IMG/VR virus record: IMGVR_UViG_3300045135_001984
Location: 1-24,041 of that record
DNA length: 24,041 bases
Reading direction: 5' to 3' (one strand)
Source: a virus
The notes under the pieces were generated by a model. It was not told where the DNA came from. It did not search any database and worked only from the letters and a program-made list of their open reading frames with translations. The position numbers and the translations under genes are program-made. Within the stretch, counting starts at the first letter, position 1. Each line of letters opens with the position of its first letter. Of the stretch, positions 8,242-16,337 are shown in pieces.

Positions 8242-8886
8242 TTAAGAAATGTCAAAATCATCGTCAATAGAAGAATCTACTTCATCAGCTCCATTACCTC
8301 CAGCAAAGATTCGCTCTAATAGCTCTTTCTGTGCGTCTGGTGTTGGACGAGGAAGCAACTCATCAATTGGAGTAGCTTCAGCAACTACTGCTTTTTCTTC
8401 TGCGGTTAAAGGACGAATACCTTTCTGACACTTTAGAGTTTGCAGTGTGTATTCTACGTTATAAACATTTGGTCCAGTCTTCACTCGTTTAAAGTGAATG
8501 TCCCATCCAGTTTCGGGATCTGTTGGGTCACCTAAATCTTCTGCAGCTACCAGGATCTGATCCATTAACTTTTTCTTCAGGTTAAATACTTTAGCCTTAC
8601 CGTCTGCGGGGTCGATACACTGAACAGAGTAAGACCAACCACATTTCAGGTCTGGAAAGTATTCTCGAACCCAATCTTTTTCTTGGTTAATGAATGCTTC
8701 TTTCTGACGATCAAAAGATAAACACTCCATAGGAATGTTCTTATCGTTGTCGCCTTTTACCCAGTAAATATAGCGGGGCAACAAATCTCCAAACAAACGA
8801 ACACAGTTGTCTCCGTTTTTGTAAGTATACTGCTCAAGATTTGATTTTTTAGCGCCGCCAGAAGATGATGTAAATTTAATACCCAT
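8242..8886 (-). CDS. Single-stranded DNA-binding protein
   Basis: A 214-residue protein with the layout of phage ssDNA-binding proteins: a K/S-rich basic start, a central body rich in aromatic and basic residues (Y-W-V-K, C-L-S-F-D-R, Y-F-P-D-L-K-C), and an acidic tail (last 14 residues D/E/S rich) as used by gp32 and T7 gp2.5 to recruit partners. The body resembles SSBs I recall from marine phages; I see no complete CxxC zinc site. It is encoded just before the SbcD/SbcC genes, with GGAG 8 bases upstream of the ATG. It would coat single strands during replication and recombination. The family assignment rests on recollection and layout. Confidence 0.78.
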   Translation of the reverse strand: MGIKFTSSSGGAKKSNLEQYTYKNGDNCVRLFGDLLPRYIYWVKGDNDKNIPMECLSFDRQKEAFINQEKDWVREYFPDLKCGWSYSVQCIDPADGKAKVFNLKKKLMDQILVAAEDLGDPTDPETGWDIHFKRVKTGPNVYNVEYTLQTLKCQKGIRPLTAEEKAVVAEATPIDELLPRPTPDAQKELLERIFAGGNGADEVDSSIDDDFDIS

Positions 8887-8901
8887 AATATTTTCTCCGT
8901 T

Positions 8902-9291
8902 TTAATGAGTGACTTCTTCCCAGCAGAAGTAGATTTCTCCATTCTGAAAGGTAAGTAGCCTATTGTTTTTTAAGTCGTTTAATTTGACTGGACAAAGAAG
9001 TTCTGATAGAGTTCTTTTGCCAGTTGTTACATATTCCGCATAGCTGCGAAAACTTGCAAGAGCAATATACTCTGCTAGCTCTGTATCATTGAACTTCGAA
9101 CGGTTACTAAGAATCTTTTCTGGGTGTAGTAGAAAACTATCTCCAGACCAGTCTTCGTAAGAGAGGTGATAGGTAGGGTCATACCTATTTTTAGGAAGAG
9201 AGGGGAAAGTTATATATGCTACTGTTGTAACAATACTCGAAGCACTTCCTTCGGTTTTTCTGTATAGCTTAGCCCAATCGTAAAAAATCAC
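8902..9291 (-). CDS. Unknown protein, first gene of the recombination operon
   Basis: A 129-residue soluble, aromatic-rich protein that I do not recognise. It begins with FYDWAKLYRKTEGSAS and has a helical middle (about 65-100). I see no signal peptide, membrane segment or catalytic motif. It starts at GTG (9291) about 19 bases after the predicted start of transcription of a perfect-consensus promoter and is followed after 15 bases by the ssDNA-binding protein gene. This makes it the first and presumably strongly expressed product of the SSB-gp47-gp46-nuclease-RNR operon. A role linked to replication or recombination is only a guess from position. Confidence 0.7.
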   Translation of the reverse strand: MIFYDWAKLYRKTEGSASSIVTTVAYITFPSLPKNRYDPTYHLSYEDWSGDSFLLHPEKILSNRSKFNDTELAEYIALASFRSYAEYVTTGKRTLSELLCPVKLNDLKNNRLLTFQNGEIYFCWEEVTH

Positions 9292-9316
9292 GGTTTTCTC
9301 TCGAAGTCAATAACAT

Positions 9317-9345
9317 ATTATAAAGGAAAAGTGTTCTAATGTCAA
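9317..9345 (-). promoter_or_regulatory. Sigma-70-type promoter for the recombination/RNR operon
   Basis: On the - strand: TTGACA (9345-9340), 17-base spacer, TATAAT (9322-9317), both perfect. The A-rich box AAAAATAGTTC lies directly upstream and touches the stop codon of the helicase gene (9358-9356). Transcription should begin near 9310 and read gene 9291 onward. It shares the 15-base string AAAAATAGTTCTTGA with the promoters at 17847 and 19683. Confidence 0.92.
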
Positions 9346-9355
9346 GAACTATTTT

Positions 9356-10648
9356 TCACATGTCTTTAAAATAAACATTATATTTCTGCTGCATATAATG
9401 CCCCATTCTAAGCGTTGCCTGTTTTTCCGCTGTTTTACCTTTTAAGTTAATATCCACAACTACAGGCGATTTCTTTCCTGGAAATTCTCTTACTACGCGC
9501 CCAATAAGCTGAGTAAGTAGCGGAGTGTTGTTTACTGGAGTAGCTAGAATTAAACAGCTAAGAGGGTTTACGCTTATTCCCTCAGAAAAAATACTCTGAG
9601 TTCCGAGCAGTATATCTACTTGCCCGTCTTGAACTCTTTGAATTCTTCTATCCCTCTCATCCCCAGTAACCTCACCTGTTACTAGCTCACAATGATCCCC
9701 TAAAGTTTCTTTTATTCGCTTTAGAAATTGCACTCTGTCCGATAGTAACAATACTTTGTGTCCACGACTTTTGTAGGCAGCAGCTAGAAAACACACTAGT
9801 TTTCCATACTCTTCCTGACCTACCAAGTCATTTACTCTGTTAGCCCAAGGTATCTTAGCCCCATCCATAAAACGGATTTTAGTTCTAATAATATCTACCG
9901 AAGGCTCCATATAGTTTTCTTTGGGTGGAGTAAACTTTGTATGTCCAAAGTAATCTGGTAGTAAAACATGTTTTCCATCTTTTCTTTCAACAGTTCCAGA
10001 TAGTCCTATTTTGTATCGAGCGTAGCTAGCATCTACCAATTTACTAAAAGTGTTTGCTGGTATATGATGGCACTCGTCTACAATCATAGTTCCAAATTCT
10101 TTCTCTATCCTACCACGCATCTTATATAATGTTTGAACGTTGCCAACAACAATGTCAGCATCAACATTATATTTTCCAGAACCAATAATTCCTGGACTAA
10201 TACCAAAAACTTTTTTTACTTCTTTTACCCACTGATCGCGAAGAGCGACGTTATGTGTAACTATAAGTGTTTTTTGTTTTAGCTTTGATGCGATCGCAAG
10301 GGATGTAAACGTTTTACCCCAGGATACAGAAGCATTAATAACTGCATTATCCTCTATTTTGTCAAAGACTTCCTGTTGGCTTTCTCGGAGAGTAAACTTA
10401 AACTCAGGAAAATTTACTGGAATAGATACTCTCTTATCAACTATCTCATACCCTTCAGGTATAAGATCTGTGCGTCCAGCAGGAATAGAAATAATACCGT
10501 TTTTAACCCTTCGAAGATTCTTTATGATTTTTGGGGGATCATCTCGCTTATATGAATCTATCTTATAGGTCAAAGCCTTGTCAAAAAAAGACATTTGCTC
10601 TGGATCTATATTTAGATAGATTCTATTTGAGATTACCGCTTTTTTCAT
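9356..10648 (-). CDS. DEAD/DEAH-type DNA helicase (T5 D10 / T4 UvsW-like)
   Basis: A 430-residue superfamily 2 helicase. Motifs: Q/R-E-S-Q before motif I; an atypical Walker A (NASVSWGKT, 105-113, with S-W in place of the usual G-S or G-x); motif II DECHH (191-195); motif III LSGT (216-219); and a C-terminal RecA lobe ending in the arginine-finger motif TQLIGRVVRE. About 85 residues precede the helicase core, as in UvsW-type enzymes. It probably unwinds branched recombination and replication intermediates and would fit the role of D10 in T5. It overlaps the PhoH-like gene by 4 bases (ATGA) and is the last gene of the replisome operon. Confidence 0.9.
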   Translation of the reverse strand: MKKAVISNRIYLNIDPEQMSFFDKALTYKIDSYKRDDPPKIIKNLRRVKNGIISIPAGRTDLIPEGYEIVDKRVSIPVNFPEFKFTLRESQQEVFDKIEDNAVINASVSWGKTFTSLAIASKLKQKTLIVTHNVALRDQWVKEVKKVFGISPGIIGSGKYNVDADIVVGNVQTLYKMRGRIEKEFGTMIVDECHHIPANTFSKLVDASYARYKIGLSGTVERKDGKHVLLPDYFGHTKFTPPKENYMEPSVDIIRTKIRFMDGAKIPWANRVNDLVGQEEYGKLVCFLAAAYKSRGHKVLLLSDRVQFLKRIKETLGDHCELVTGEVTGDERDRRIQRVQDGQVDILLGTQSIFSEGISVNPLSCLILATPVNNTPLLTQLIGRVVREFPGKKSPVVVDINLKGKTAEKQATLRMGHYMQQKYNVYFKDM

Positions 10649-11313
10649 AAATTCTCTTTGTATTTCTCTATTAAATAATTTTTAACGAAATCGCTTCTTA
10701 CAATATCAGAAATTCCAAACTCAATGAAATCAAACTCGTTCATTCGCTTGATAATGTTGATAAATTGTTTTATGCCATTTCCTTTTAGATCTGCTTGGAA
10801 AAAATCCCCGCAAAATATGATTCTACAGTTATGCCCTACTCTAGTAATAATACTGTCTAGCTCGTGAAAAGTCATATTCTGGCACTCGTCTACGATAATG
10901 ACTGTATCCTGAAAAGTAACACCTCGTATATAAGAAGTAGTAATAAAGTTAATAATACCCTTTTGCTTTAGCTGACCGTAAGGATTGTCCCCTCTTGAAA
11001 ACAGCTCTTGCAAAATATTTACATAAGGATTCTCATACACCTTTGATTTTTCTTCTTCAGTTCCAGGTAAGAATCCCATCTCTCTAGTAGGGACTGCACT
11101 TCGGACAATTACTATCTTGTCGTATTCACCTTTCTGCATATCGTCTAAGGCTAAATACAGAGAGATGTATGTTTTACCTGTTCCAGCACATCCGTGAAGC
11201 ATTAAATTCTTATTAGATTCAAATACTTCAAGCTGTGATTTTGTTAGCGGTTCTATCTCCTTTAAGTAAAAGTTAAGAGAATTAAGTATGTCTCTCTGCT
11301 TTTTCTTTGCCAT
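10645..11313 (-). CDS. PhoH-like P-loop ATPase
   Basis: A 222-residue PhoH-family ATPase. Walker A is G41-C-A-G-T-G-K-T48; the characteristic VRSAVPTREMGFLPG stretch follows (about 70-84); Walker B is IIVDECQNM (139-147); and the sensor segment is FCGDFFQ. PhoH-like genes are very common in marine phages and T5; the protein is a predicted RNA/DNA-dependent ATPase or helicase of unclear role. Here it lies within the replisome operon with a one-base TAATG overlap upstream and a 4-base overlap with the D10-like helicase, so a role in nucleic acid processing is more likely than in phosphate response. Confidence 0.92.
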   Translation of the reverse strand: MAKKKQRDILNSLNFYLKEIEPLTKSQLEVFESNKNLMLHGCAGTGKTYISLYLALDDMQKGEYDKIVIVRSAVPTREMGFLPGTEEEKSKVYENPYVNILQELFSRGDNPYGQLKQKGIINFITTSYIRGVTFQDTVIIVDECQNMTFHELDSIITRVGHNCRIIFCGDFFQADLKGNGIKQFINIIKRMNEFDFIEFGISDIVRSDFVKNYLIEKYKENL

Positions 11314-11810
11314 TAAATTTTCCTTTTTACCTCTTCTTGCTTCTCTTCAGAAAAGCTATAAAGCAGCCATGGGCGATTGTCTAAGTGTAATACTTGTGCC
11401 CAGCTTTTTCCAAGTGGAGGGGATTTTACTATGAAACCAAAGTTTACCCCATCCAACCAAACTCTGGTGTGTGTTTCTTTTAACTCTTTTTTCTTAATTT
11501 TATAGGATTTAACAGACTGAAAAGTAGTTTTTTCGTATTTAAATATCTTTCCATTATTGTCGATAAGAGTTCCAGGATTTTCAATTACAATATCAAGAAA
11601 TTCTTCGTAGACTCTACGTAGCTTTTTTAACTTGTGTGGAGTCTGTAATCTTCTCTTTCCTAGTGTATCTCCAGGCTGATTCTTATCGTCTACAATTTCT
11701 TCATTTACTATCAGTAATCCGTCCTGAAGATAAAAATCTTCGTAAGGAAAAGCATAAACTGGAAACTTAACCTTACGTAATATTTGTTTATAGGTTAACG
11801 AAACTACCAT
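11313..11810 (-). CDS. Conserved phage protein of unknown function, polymerase-adjacent
   Basis: A protein of 165 residues when started at ATG 11810, which overlaps the polymerase 3' end by 23 bases. The longer frame to 11894 would run 107 bases into the polymerase gene and add an unrelated hydrophobic leader, so I rejected it. The sequence has a segment VDDKNQPGDTLGKRRLQTPH (about 43-62), a YEKTTF element and a C-terminal WAQVLHLDNRPWLLYSFS stretch. From memory, similar proteins of similar length occur in many marine phages, but I know no function. No catalytic motif is evident. Location between polymerase and phoH suggests a replication accessory role. Confidence 0.75.
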   Translation of the reverse strand: MVVSLTYKQILRKVKFPVYAFPYEDFYLQDGLLIVNEEIVDDKNQPGDTLGKRRLQTPHKLKKLRRVYEEFLDIVIENPGTLIDNNGKIFKYEKTTFQSVKSYKIKKKELKETHTRVWLDGVNFGFIVKSPPLGKSWAQVLHLDNRPWLLYSFSEEKQEEVKRKI

Positions 11811-14070
11811 ACTTATCTGCGAACTTACCCATTGAGTAATCATCGCCCACTTCAAAGTCACAACCAACAGGAGCGCCAGGTATATAGATACCACGATCTT
11901 TTTGAATCTCCTCTTTTAGAATTTCTGAGTATCTGTCAACTTCATCAAGAGGAACCTCTGCTAACACAGAGTCATGCACTAGAGCAAAGATTCGACTTTT
12001 TAGTCCTTCTTGTTTGATACGTGCATGAGCTTCAATAGCCCCGATTAAGTTAATATCAGAAGCAGCTGATTGAACTAAGAAGTTGAGTCCAGATCGAATA
12101 GCATGACCCTGAACACCTTTGTTGTCTGATTTTACATCTGGCAATCTTCTTTTTCTGCCAAAGTGAGAGTAGATACTCGCATTTTTCATAATCAGTTTTT
12201 TCTGGTTCTCAATCCACTCTTCAAGTTTCCAGAAAGCTGCAAAGTATTCTTTGATAACAGCCCCCGCTTCTCTTACACTCATTTTACCGCCATCTTTCGT
12301 TACCTGCTCGGCAATCTTGTTTGCTCCAGCACCATACATAATACCAAAGGTAACGGCTTTTGCAGCCTGTCGGTAAGTAGAGTATTTCTCTGCTACTTCT
12401 TCTACAGGGCAGTCTAGTTTAAATACTTTGTGTGCAATCGTAGAGTGAAAGTTTCCTCCGCTACGAAACACATCCTGTAGCTCTATATCATCTGCTAGCA
12501 CAGCAGCCACATAAACTTCTGCAGTTGTTAAGTCCATCGCAACAATCTTGTGTCCTGGAGCCGCTTTAATACATCCTTTAACAATAGGGTTGTCACGGGG
12601 CAACTGCTGCATATTTAACTTGCCGCTCGAAGACAAACGTCCAGAAGTAGTTCCGTGTAAGTTAAAGTTAGTTCTTAATCGACTATCTCTATCCAACTGA
12701 GGGATAATCTTATCAAGATAAGTATTCTTAATCTTAGTTTTCTTTCTAACGTCTAAAATCAGTCTTGGAATCTCATGTTGAAGGGATAATTTTTCTAGCA
12801 CCTCCGAGTTTGTAGAGTGCTCGCCTTTTTCTGTCATAATTCCTGTAGGCTGTAAGCCAACATAGTCAAAAAGTAACTTACGAAGCTGTAATACGCTATT
12901 TGGGTTAAACTCTTTTTCTTGTTCCTGTTGAAACTTCTGTACAGCTTCATGGTTTTGAAGTGTTTCTACAGCAGCAGAAATTTCTTCAAGCATAAGATCC
13001 TGACTAGCAATAAGACGATCCTTTGAAAAGGGAACGCCATTATCTTGAACACTCATTAGGAATCTGCATCCAGGAAGTAAAATAGTTTTATATACTTTCA
13101 TTAGGTTTGGATTCCCCTTTTTCAGGGCATTCTCAAACTTCTGAAAAAGCATAAAGGTAACGCACGCATCAATAGCGGCGTAAGTTTTCATAACGTCAAA
13201 AGGAATCCACTCCCATTTAAACTGATCTTTCAATATACCGTGTTGCTTTCTATATTCTTCCATCCAAGTATACATAGGTTTTTCATAGTCACCATAGTCT
13301 GTATACTTCATAGCTAGAGTTTTTAGGCCGTGAGTGCCTGGATTCTCATCAATCACATAATGCATAAGCATAGTATCCTCGAACTGAGGAACAGTTACAT
13401 TGAAGTGATACTCAAACATTGGAATATCGAACTTAGCGTTGTGGAATACCATACGCTTTTTGTCGAAAAGTTCCTGTAGTTTTTCTTCCATCGCTTCATC
13501 AATTACATTTGCATCTATGTAAGCGCCACTATCGTTCTGATAGCAAAGACTGATGCCAAGAATATGCCCGTTTCGAGGATATAGGCCGGTAGTCTCTGAG
13601 TCAATACCGATAAAATCGTGTGGTGAATCAATACACGCTTGAACATAGGCTAGCGCCTCCTCTGTTGTAGTAATACCGACAAACTTCTCTTCAGATATAT
13701 CAGCTTTTTTCTTGTTACCGCTGATATATCCAAGGATATTGTCTTTTGAATCGTCCCATACTTTTTTAGCTTCAGGCTTAAATGCAAGCATGGCGGGGTT
13801 AATTGTTGGAAGAAACTTATCATCCACAATAGTTCCTGCATACTGCATAACCTGAGATACTTTTGTAAAATACTTTAGAGGTTCTGACCCCACTAAAATT
13901 ACCCACTCATACGCATCGGGATCGAACTCAAGATCTACGTCTTTTTTCAAAACCTTGGAGAGAGTCGGATCAGATGCCAAAGAAAAACGATCAAACTCAA
14001 AGGAATTATCAAAGAGTCTTACATAATCATTTTTACTTGGCTTTGTTTCAATCAAAGCTACACTAGCCAT
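11788..14070 (-). CDS. DNA polymerase, family A, with 3'-5' exonuclease
   Basis: A 760-residue replicative polymerase. The DnaQ-like exonuclease has D157-x-E159, D215 and D301 with Y297, so proofreading should be active. The polymerase domain shows TTSGRLSS (474-481), motif A D513-L-T-T-A-E518, motif B R567...K571...F575-G-x-x-Y579-G, and motif C H699-D700-S701. The position equal to E. coli Phe762 is Phe (F575). Motif C has Ser where E. coli Pol I has Glu883. There is no 5' nuclease domain; that activity is encoded separately at 4233-5084. The N-terminal 130 residues are not recognised. It overlaps the primase gene by 8 bases. Confidence 0.96.
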   Translation of the reverse strand: MASVALIETKPSKNDYVRLFDNSFEFDRFSLASDPTLSKVLKKDVDLEFDPDAYEWVILVGSEPLKYFTKVSQVMQYAGTIVDDKFLPTINPAMLAFKPEAKKVWDDSKDNILGYISGNKKKADISEEKFVGITTTEEALAYVQACIDSPHDFIGIDSETTGLYPRNGHILGISLCYQNDSGAYIDANVIDEAMEEKLQELFDKKRMVFHNAKFDIPMFEYHFNVTVPQFEDTMLMHYVIDENPGTHGLKTLAMKYTDYGDYEKPMYTWMEEYRKQHGILKDQFKWEWIPFDVMKTYAAIDACVTFMLFQKFENALKKGNPNLMKVYKTILLPGCRFLMSVQDNGVPFSKDRLIASQDLMLEEISAAVETLQNHEAVQKFQQEQEKEFNPNSVLQLRKLLFDYVGLQPTGIMTEKGEHSTNSEVLEKLSLQHEIPRLILDVRKKTKIKNTYLDKIIPQLDRDSRLRTNFNLHGTTSGRLSSSGKLNMQQLPRDNPIVKGCIKAAPGHKIVAMDLTTAEVYVAAVLADDIELQDVFRSGGNFHSTIAHKVFKLDCPVEEVAEKYSTYRQAAKAVTFGIMYGAGANKIAEQVTKDGGKMSVREAGAVIKEYFAAFWKLEEWIENQKKLIMKNASIYSHFGRKRRLPDVKSDNKGVQGHAIRSGLNFLVQSAASDINLIGAIEAHARIKQEGLKSRIFALVHDSVLAEVPLDEVDRYSEILKEEIQKDRGIYIPGAPVGCDFEVGDDYSMGKFADKYGSFVNL

Positions 14071-14893
14071 ATAAATTACTCCGAATTCTGTCTACCTGTT
14101 GTTGTGTTAGTGCCCCTGGGTCTTGTCCGTTCTTTAACTTAATAGACCGAACAGGGAAATCTTTTGCAATTGCTTTTACTTTTTCTGCTCCGGCTTGTCC
14201 AGCATCGTCAGGATCGAAAAATATATCGAGTCCAGACACTCCAGAGATTTTTAGATAATTTAGTTTTTCTTCGGTAAAGTTGTTCACTCCGAAACAGCAA
14301 ATAGAGTTTTCTAGCCCTTTATCATGAAGGTTGAGCATATCAAATATTCCTTCAACTAGAATGACTCGGCCCTGTAGTGGCCTTACCTGTGGAAACATTG
14401 GTAACTTAGTTCCTGTAGGGTAAAACATATACTTTTGATCTAAAGTTCCAAACTCGTCCCTTCCTTGGAATGCTACTATTCTACCACTAGTATCTGTTAT
14501 TGGAAAGTTAATTCTGCCCTGAAAATGCGTGTCATGGTGACGAAAAGCTTTAAACTTTTTATATGTTTCAGGTTTGATTCCTCTCCAATTCCCAAGATAA
14601 GGAACATAACTTTCTGGCATTTGTAAACCAACTCCAGAAGATCTAAGGTTAGAAATTATTCTTTTTAGTTTTTCTCTTTTTACTTCTACAGCACTATAAT
14701 CTACATTGTAGTATTTGAATAGACTGCCTTTGTAGCCGCAAGAAAAACAGTGGAACACTCCAAGCACTTTATCAATTCTCATGCTCGGTTTTCTATCGTC
14801 ATGGTCTGGATTAAGACATCTAATAAGCACATCTTTACCAGAGAGACGATAATAAACACCTCTTTCTTCTAGTAAATCAATTACTGCGCTCAT
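14063..14893 (-). CDS. DnaG-type DNA primase
   Basis: A 276-residue primase that makes RNA primers for the replisome. It has a CHC2 zinc-binding domain (C26, H31, C49, C52), then the RNA-polymerase basic stretch (GRINFPI, FQGRD) and a TOPRIM core with E180 (ILVEGIFD) and D226/D228 (FDPDDAG). It is short compared with cellular DnaG: the C-terminal helicase-binding domain is missing, as is common for phage primases. It overlaps the helicase gene by 4 bases (ATGA) and the polymerase by 8, so helicase, primase and polymerase are translated from one message. Confidence 0.94.
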   Translation of the reverse strand: MSAVIDLLEERGVYYRLSGKDVLIRCLNPDHDDRKPSMRIDKVLGVFHCFSCGYKGSLFKYYNVDYSAVEVKREKLKRIISNLRSSGVGLQMPESYVPYLGNWRGIKPETYKKFKAFRHHDTHFQGRINFPITDTSGRIVAFQGRDEFGTLDQKYMFYPTGTKLPMFPQVRPLQGRVILVEGIFDMLNLHDKGLENSICCFGVNNFTEEKLNYLKISGVSGLDIFFDPDDAGQAGAEKVKAIAKDFPVRSIKLKNGQDPGALTQQQVDRIRSNLYG

Positions 14894-16224
14894 ATTTCGT
14901 AAACATCCTCATCAGGTTCGTCTTTATCTTTAATATATCCAGTTTCTGGGCCTATTCTTAAGGAAGCCCAATCCATTGTAGAAGTGAAACTTGTTTCATC
15001 TGAGTTTCTCATCTTAACACAATTAAAGGTAATAATATTATCTTCTTTATTGTGTGCGTCAAGAGTAAATGCGGCATCGGCAGCGTCTAGAATACCCTTA
15101 GCAAAACGAGCTTCTCCTGAAGCATCAATTTGATAAGGAGACACCATCAATACACCATAGTCTTGGGCGTAAGTTTTTAATGCTTTACTTACTTCAATCT
15201 GTTCTGTCCAGTCATACTGACCCATTCTACCAGAGTTCATCATTGATCTTTTAACCTGGTTGATATAGTCTACTACTACAACTCTTGGCTCTAGTTTATT
15301 TACTAGCTTATCAAGAGTAGTTCTAATATTTGCTAGCGTAAGGCTAGGAGTATATTCTATGTGTAACTGCTTTTCTCTCAAAGGTCTAGATGTGAGATCT
15401 TCGTGATACTTTGTAAAATCTCTGTGTTGTAAATATCTTGAAAGTGCCCGCTCACCGTCTTCAAAGCGAGTTGACCACCAACGGGCAACTTGCTCCCATT
15501 CACCAATAGACAGATTTCTGTTTCTTAGTGCGGCGGCGGGAACTCCTGTAGAGATAGAACAACATCTCTGCATGATAGATCTAGCTGTCATTTCGATAGT
15601 AAAGTAGATCACAGACTGACCCCCATCAAAAACGCTAGATGCAATGTTTGCACAAGTTACTGATTTACCAGCACCTCGTCGACCCCCAACCAATACTAAG
15701 TCAGAAGGTCCGAAGGTTTGTATACGGTCAAAGTCATTATTTAATCCAAGAGCGACATTCTTCTGTAAGTCTTCTTCTGGATCAAACAATTCCATTTTTC
15801 TCATATTGGTTTCATTAGTCTTTAACTCTACCTTTTCTTCTAGATCTAGAACTATGTTCTGCAAGTGCTCGATATTCTCTTGCGCAGATTCCATAGCAAT
15901 AGAGTCACTTAGATAGGTTTCTAACTGACCCATAATTTCAATTTGAGTATACTCGTTTTTGAGATACTCTAACAGAGTTTTGCCATCAATATCAACATCT
16001 TCAACACTTTCTAGCGCCAAGAATCTTTCGCGCAGAGAAGCGTCTCTTACTGATAGCTTAAGATCATCAAAGGAGGGAAGTATGCTATGTTCAACAACAT
16101 ACTTATTGAGATACGACCAGAGACCGGAGTATTCAGAGGGGAAATAGTGTTTTTGACAGTTAGCCCAAGTGTCCATATCGCATTCAGCGATAATTGTTTT
16201 TAGCAGGACACTCGACAGGTTCAC
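14890..16224 (-). CDS. Replicative DNA helicase, DnaB-like
   Basis: A 444-residue RecA-fold hexameric helicase. The N-terminal helical domain (1-145) precedes the motor: Walker A GGRRGAGKS (180-188), FTIEM (208-212), Walker B VVVVDY (315-320), and a late SPYQIDASGEARFAKG segment with the arginine-finger region. It should move on the lagging strand and work with the primase directly downstream. It starts at GTG 16224 with GGAG 9 bases upstream. The gene begins 29 bases after the U-tract of a strong terminator and has no recognisable promoter of its own. Confidence 0.93.
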   Translation of the reverse strand: MNLSSVLLKTIIAECDMDTWANCQKHYFPSEYSGLWSYLNKYVVEHSILPSFDDLKLSVRDASLRERFLALESVEDVDIDGKTLLEYLKNEYTQIEIMGQLETYLSDSIAMESAQENIEHLQNIVLDLEEKVELKTNETNMRKMELFDPEEDLQKNVALGLNNDFDRIQTFGPSDLVLVGGRRGAGKSVTCANIASSVFDGGQSVIYFTIEMTARSIMQRCCSISTGVPAAALRNRNLSIGEWEQVARWWSTRFEDGERALSRYLQHRDFTKYHEDLTSRPLREKQLHIEYTPSLTLANIRTTLDKLVNKLEPRVVVVDYINQVKRSMMNSGRMGQYDWTEQIEVSKALKTYAQDYGVLMVSPYQIDASGEARFAKGILDAADAAFTLDAHNKEDNIITFNCVKMRNSDETSFTSTMDWASLRIGPETGYIKDKDEPDEDVYEI

Positions 16225-16252
16225 TTATATATACTCCGTAACAATATTCATG

Positions 16253-16290
16253 CAAGAAAAAGCAACTACTGGGATTGCCCCAGTAGTTGC
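16253..16290 (-). terminator. Strong intrinsic terminator after the D5-like gene
   Basis: A perfect 12-bp stem (GCAACTACTGGG at 16262-16273 with its complement at 16279-16290) with a 5-base loop. In the - strand direction it is followed at once by TTTTTCTT (16261-16253). It lies between the HTH-repeat protein gene and the replicative helicase gene on the same strand, so unless it is bypassed it separates the replisome operon from all upstream promoters. Confidence 0.88.
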
Positions 16291-16299
16291 GAGGTGAAA

Positions 16300-16329
16300 T
16301 CCTACACAGCCTAAGGTAAGTGTGTAGGA
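16300..16329 (-). other. Second hairpin upstream of the terminator
   Basis: A 9-bp inverted repeat (TCCTACACA at 16300-16308 with TGTGTAGGA at 16321-16329) closes a 12-base loop. It is read just before the terminator stem on the - strand and begins 9 bases after the stop codon of the 240-residue protein. There is no U-tract behind it, so it is not itself a classical terminator; it could be an RNA-stability element, a protein-binding site or part of an antitermination switch. Confidence 0.6.
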
Positions 16330-16337
16330 CGTATTAA

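Noticed and set aside
11811-11894. Longer N-terminus for the 165-residue protein
   Set aside because: The added 28 residues come from antisense-free but alternate-frame polymerase 3' sequence; the ATG at 11810 gives a start that fits the family length I recall.
16228-16260. Promoter-like TTGCAT ... TATATA before the helicase gene
   Set aside because: The spacer would be 18, both boxes are poor, and transcription would start inside or after the GTG start and ribosome site, so it cannot express the full gene.
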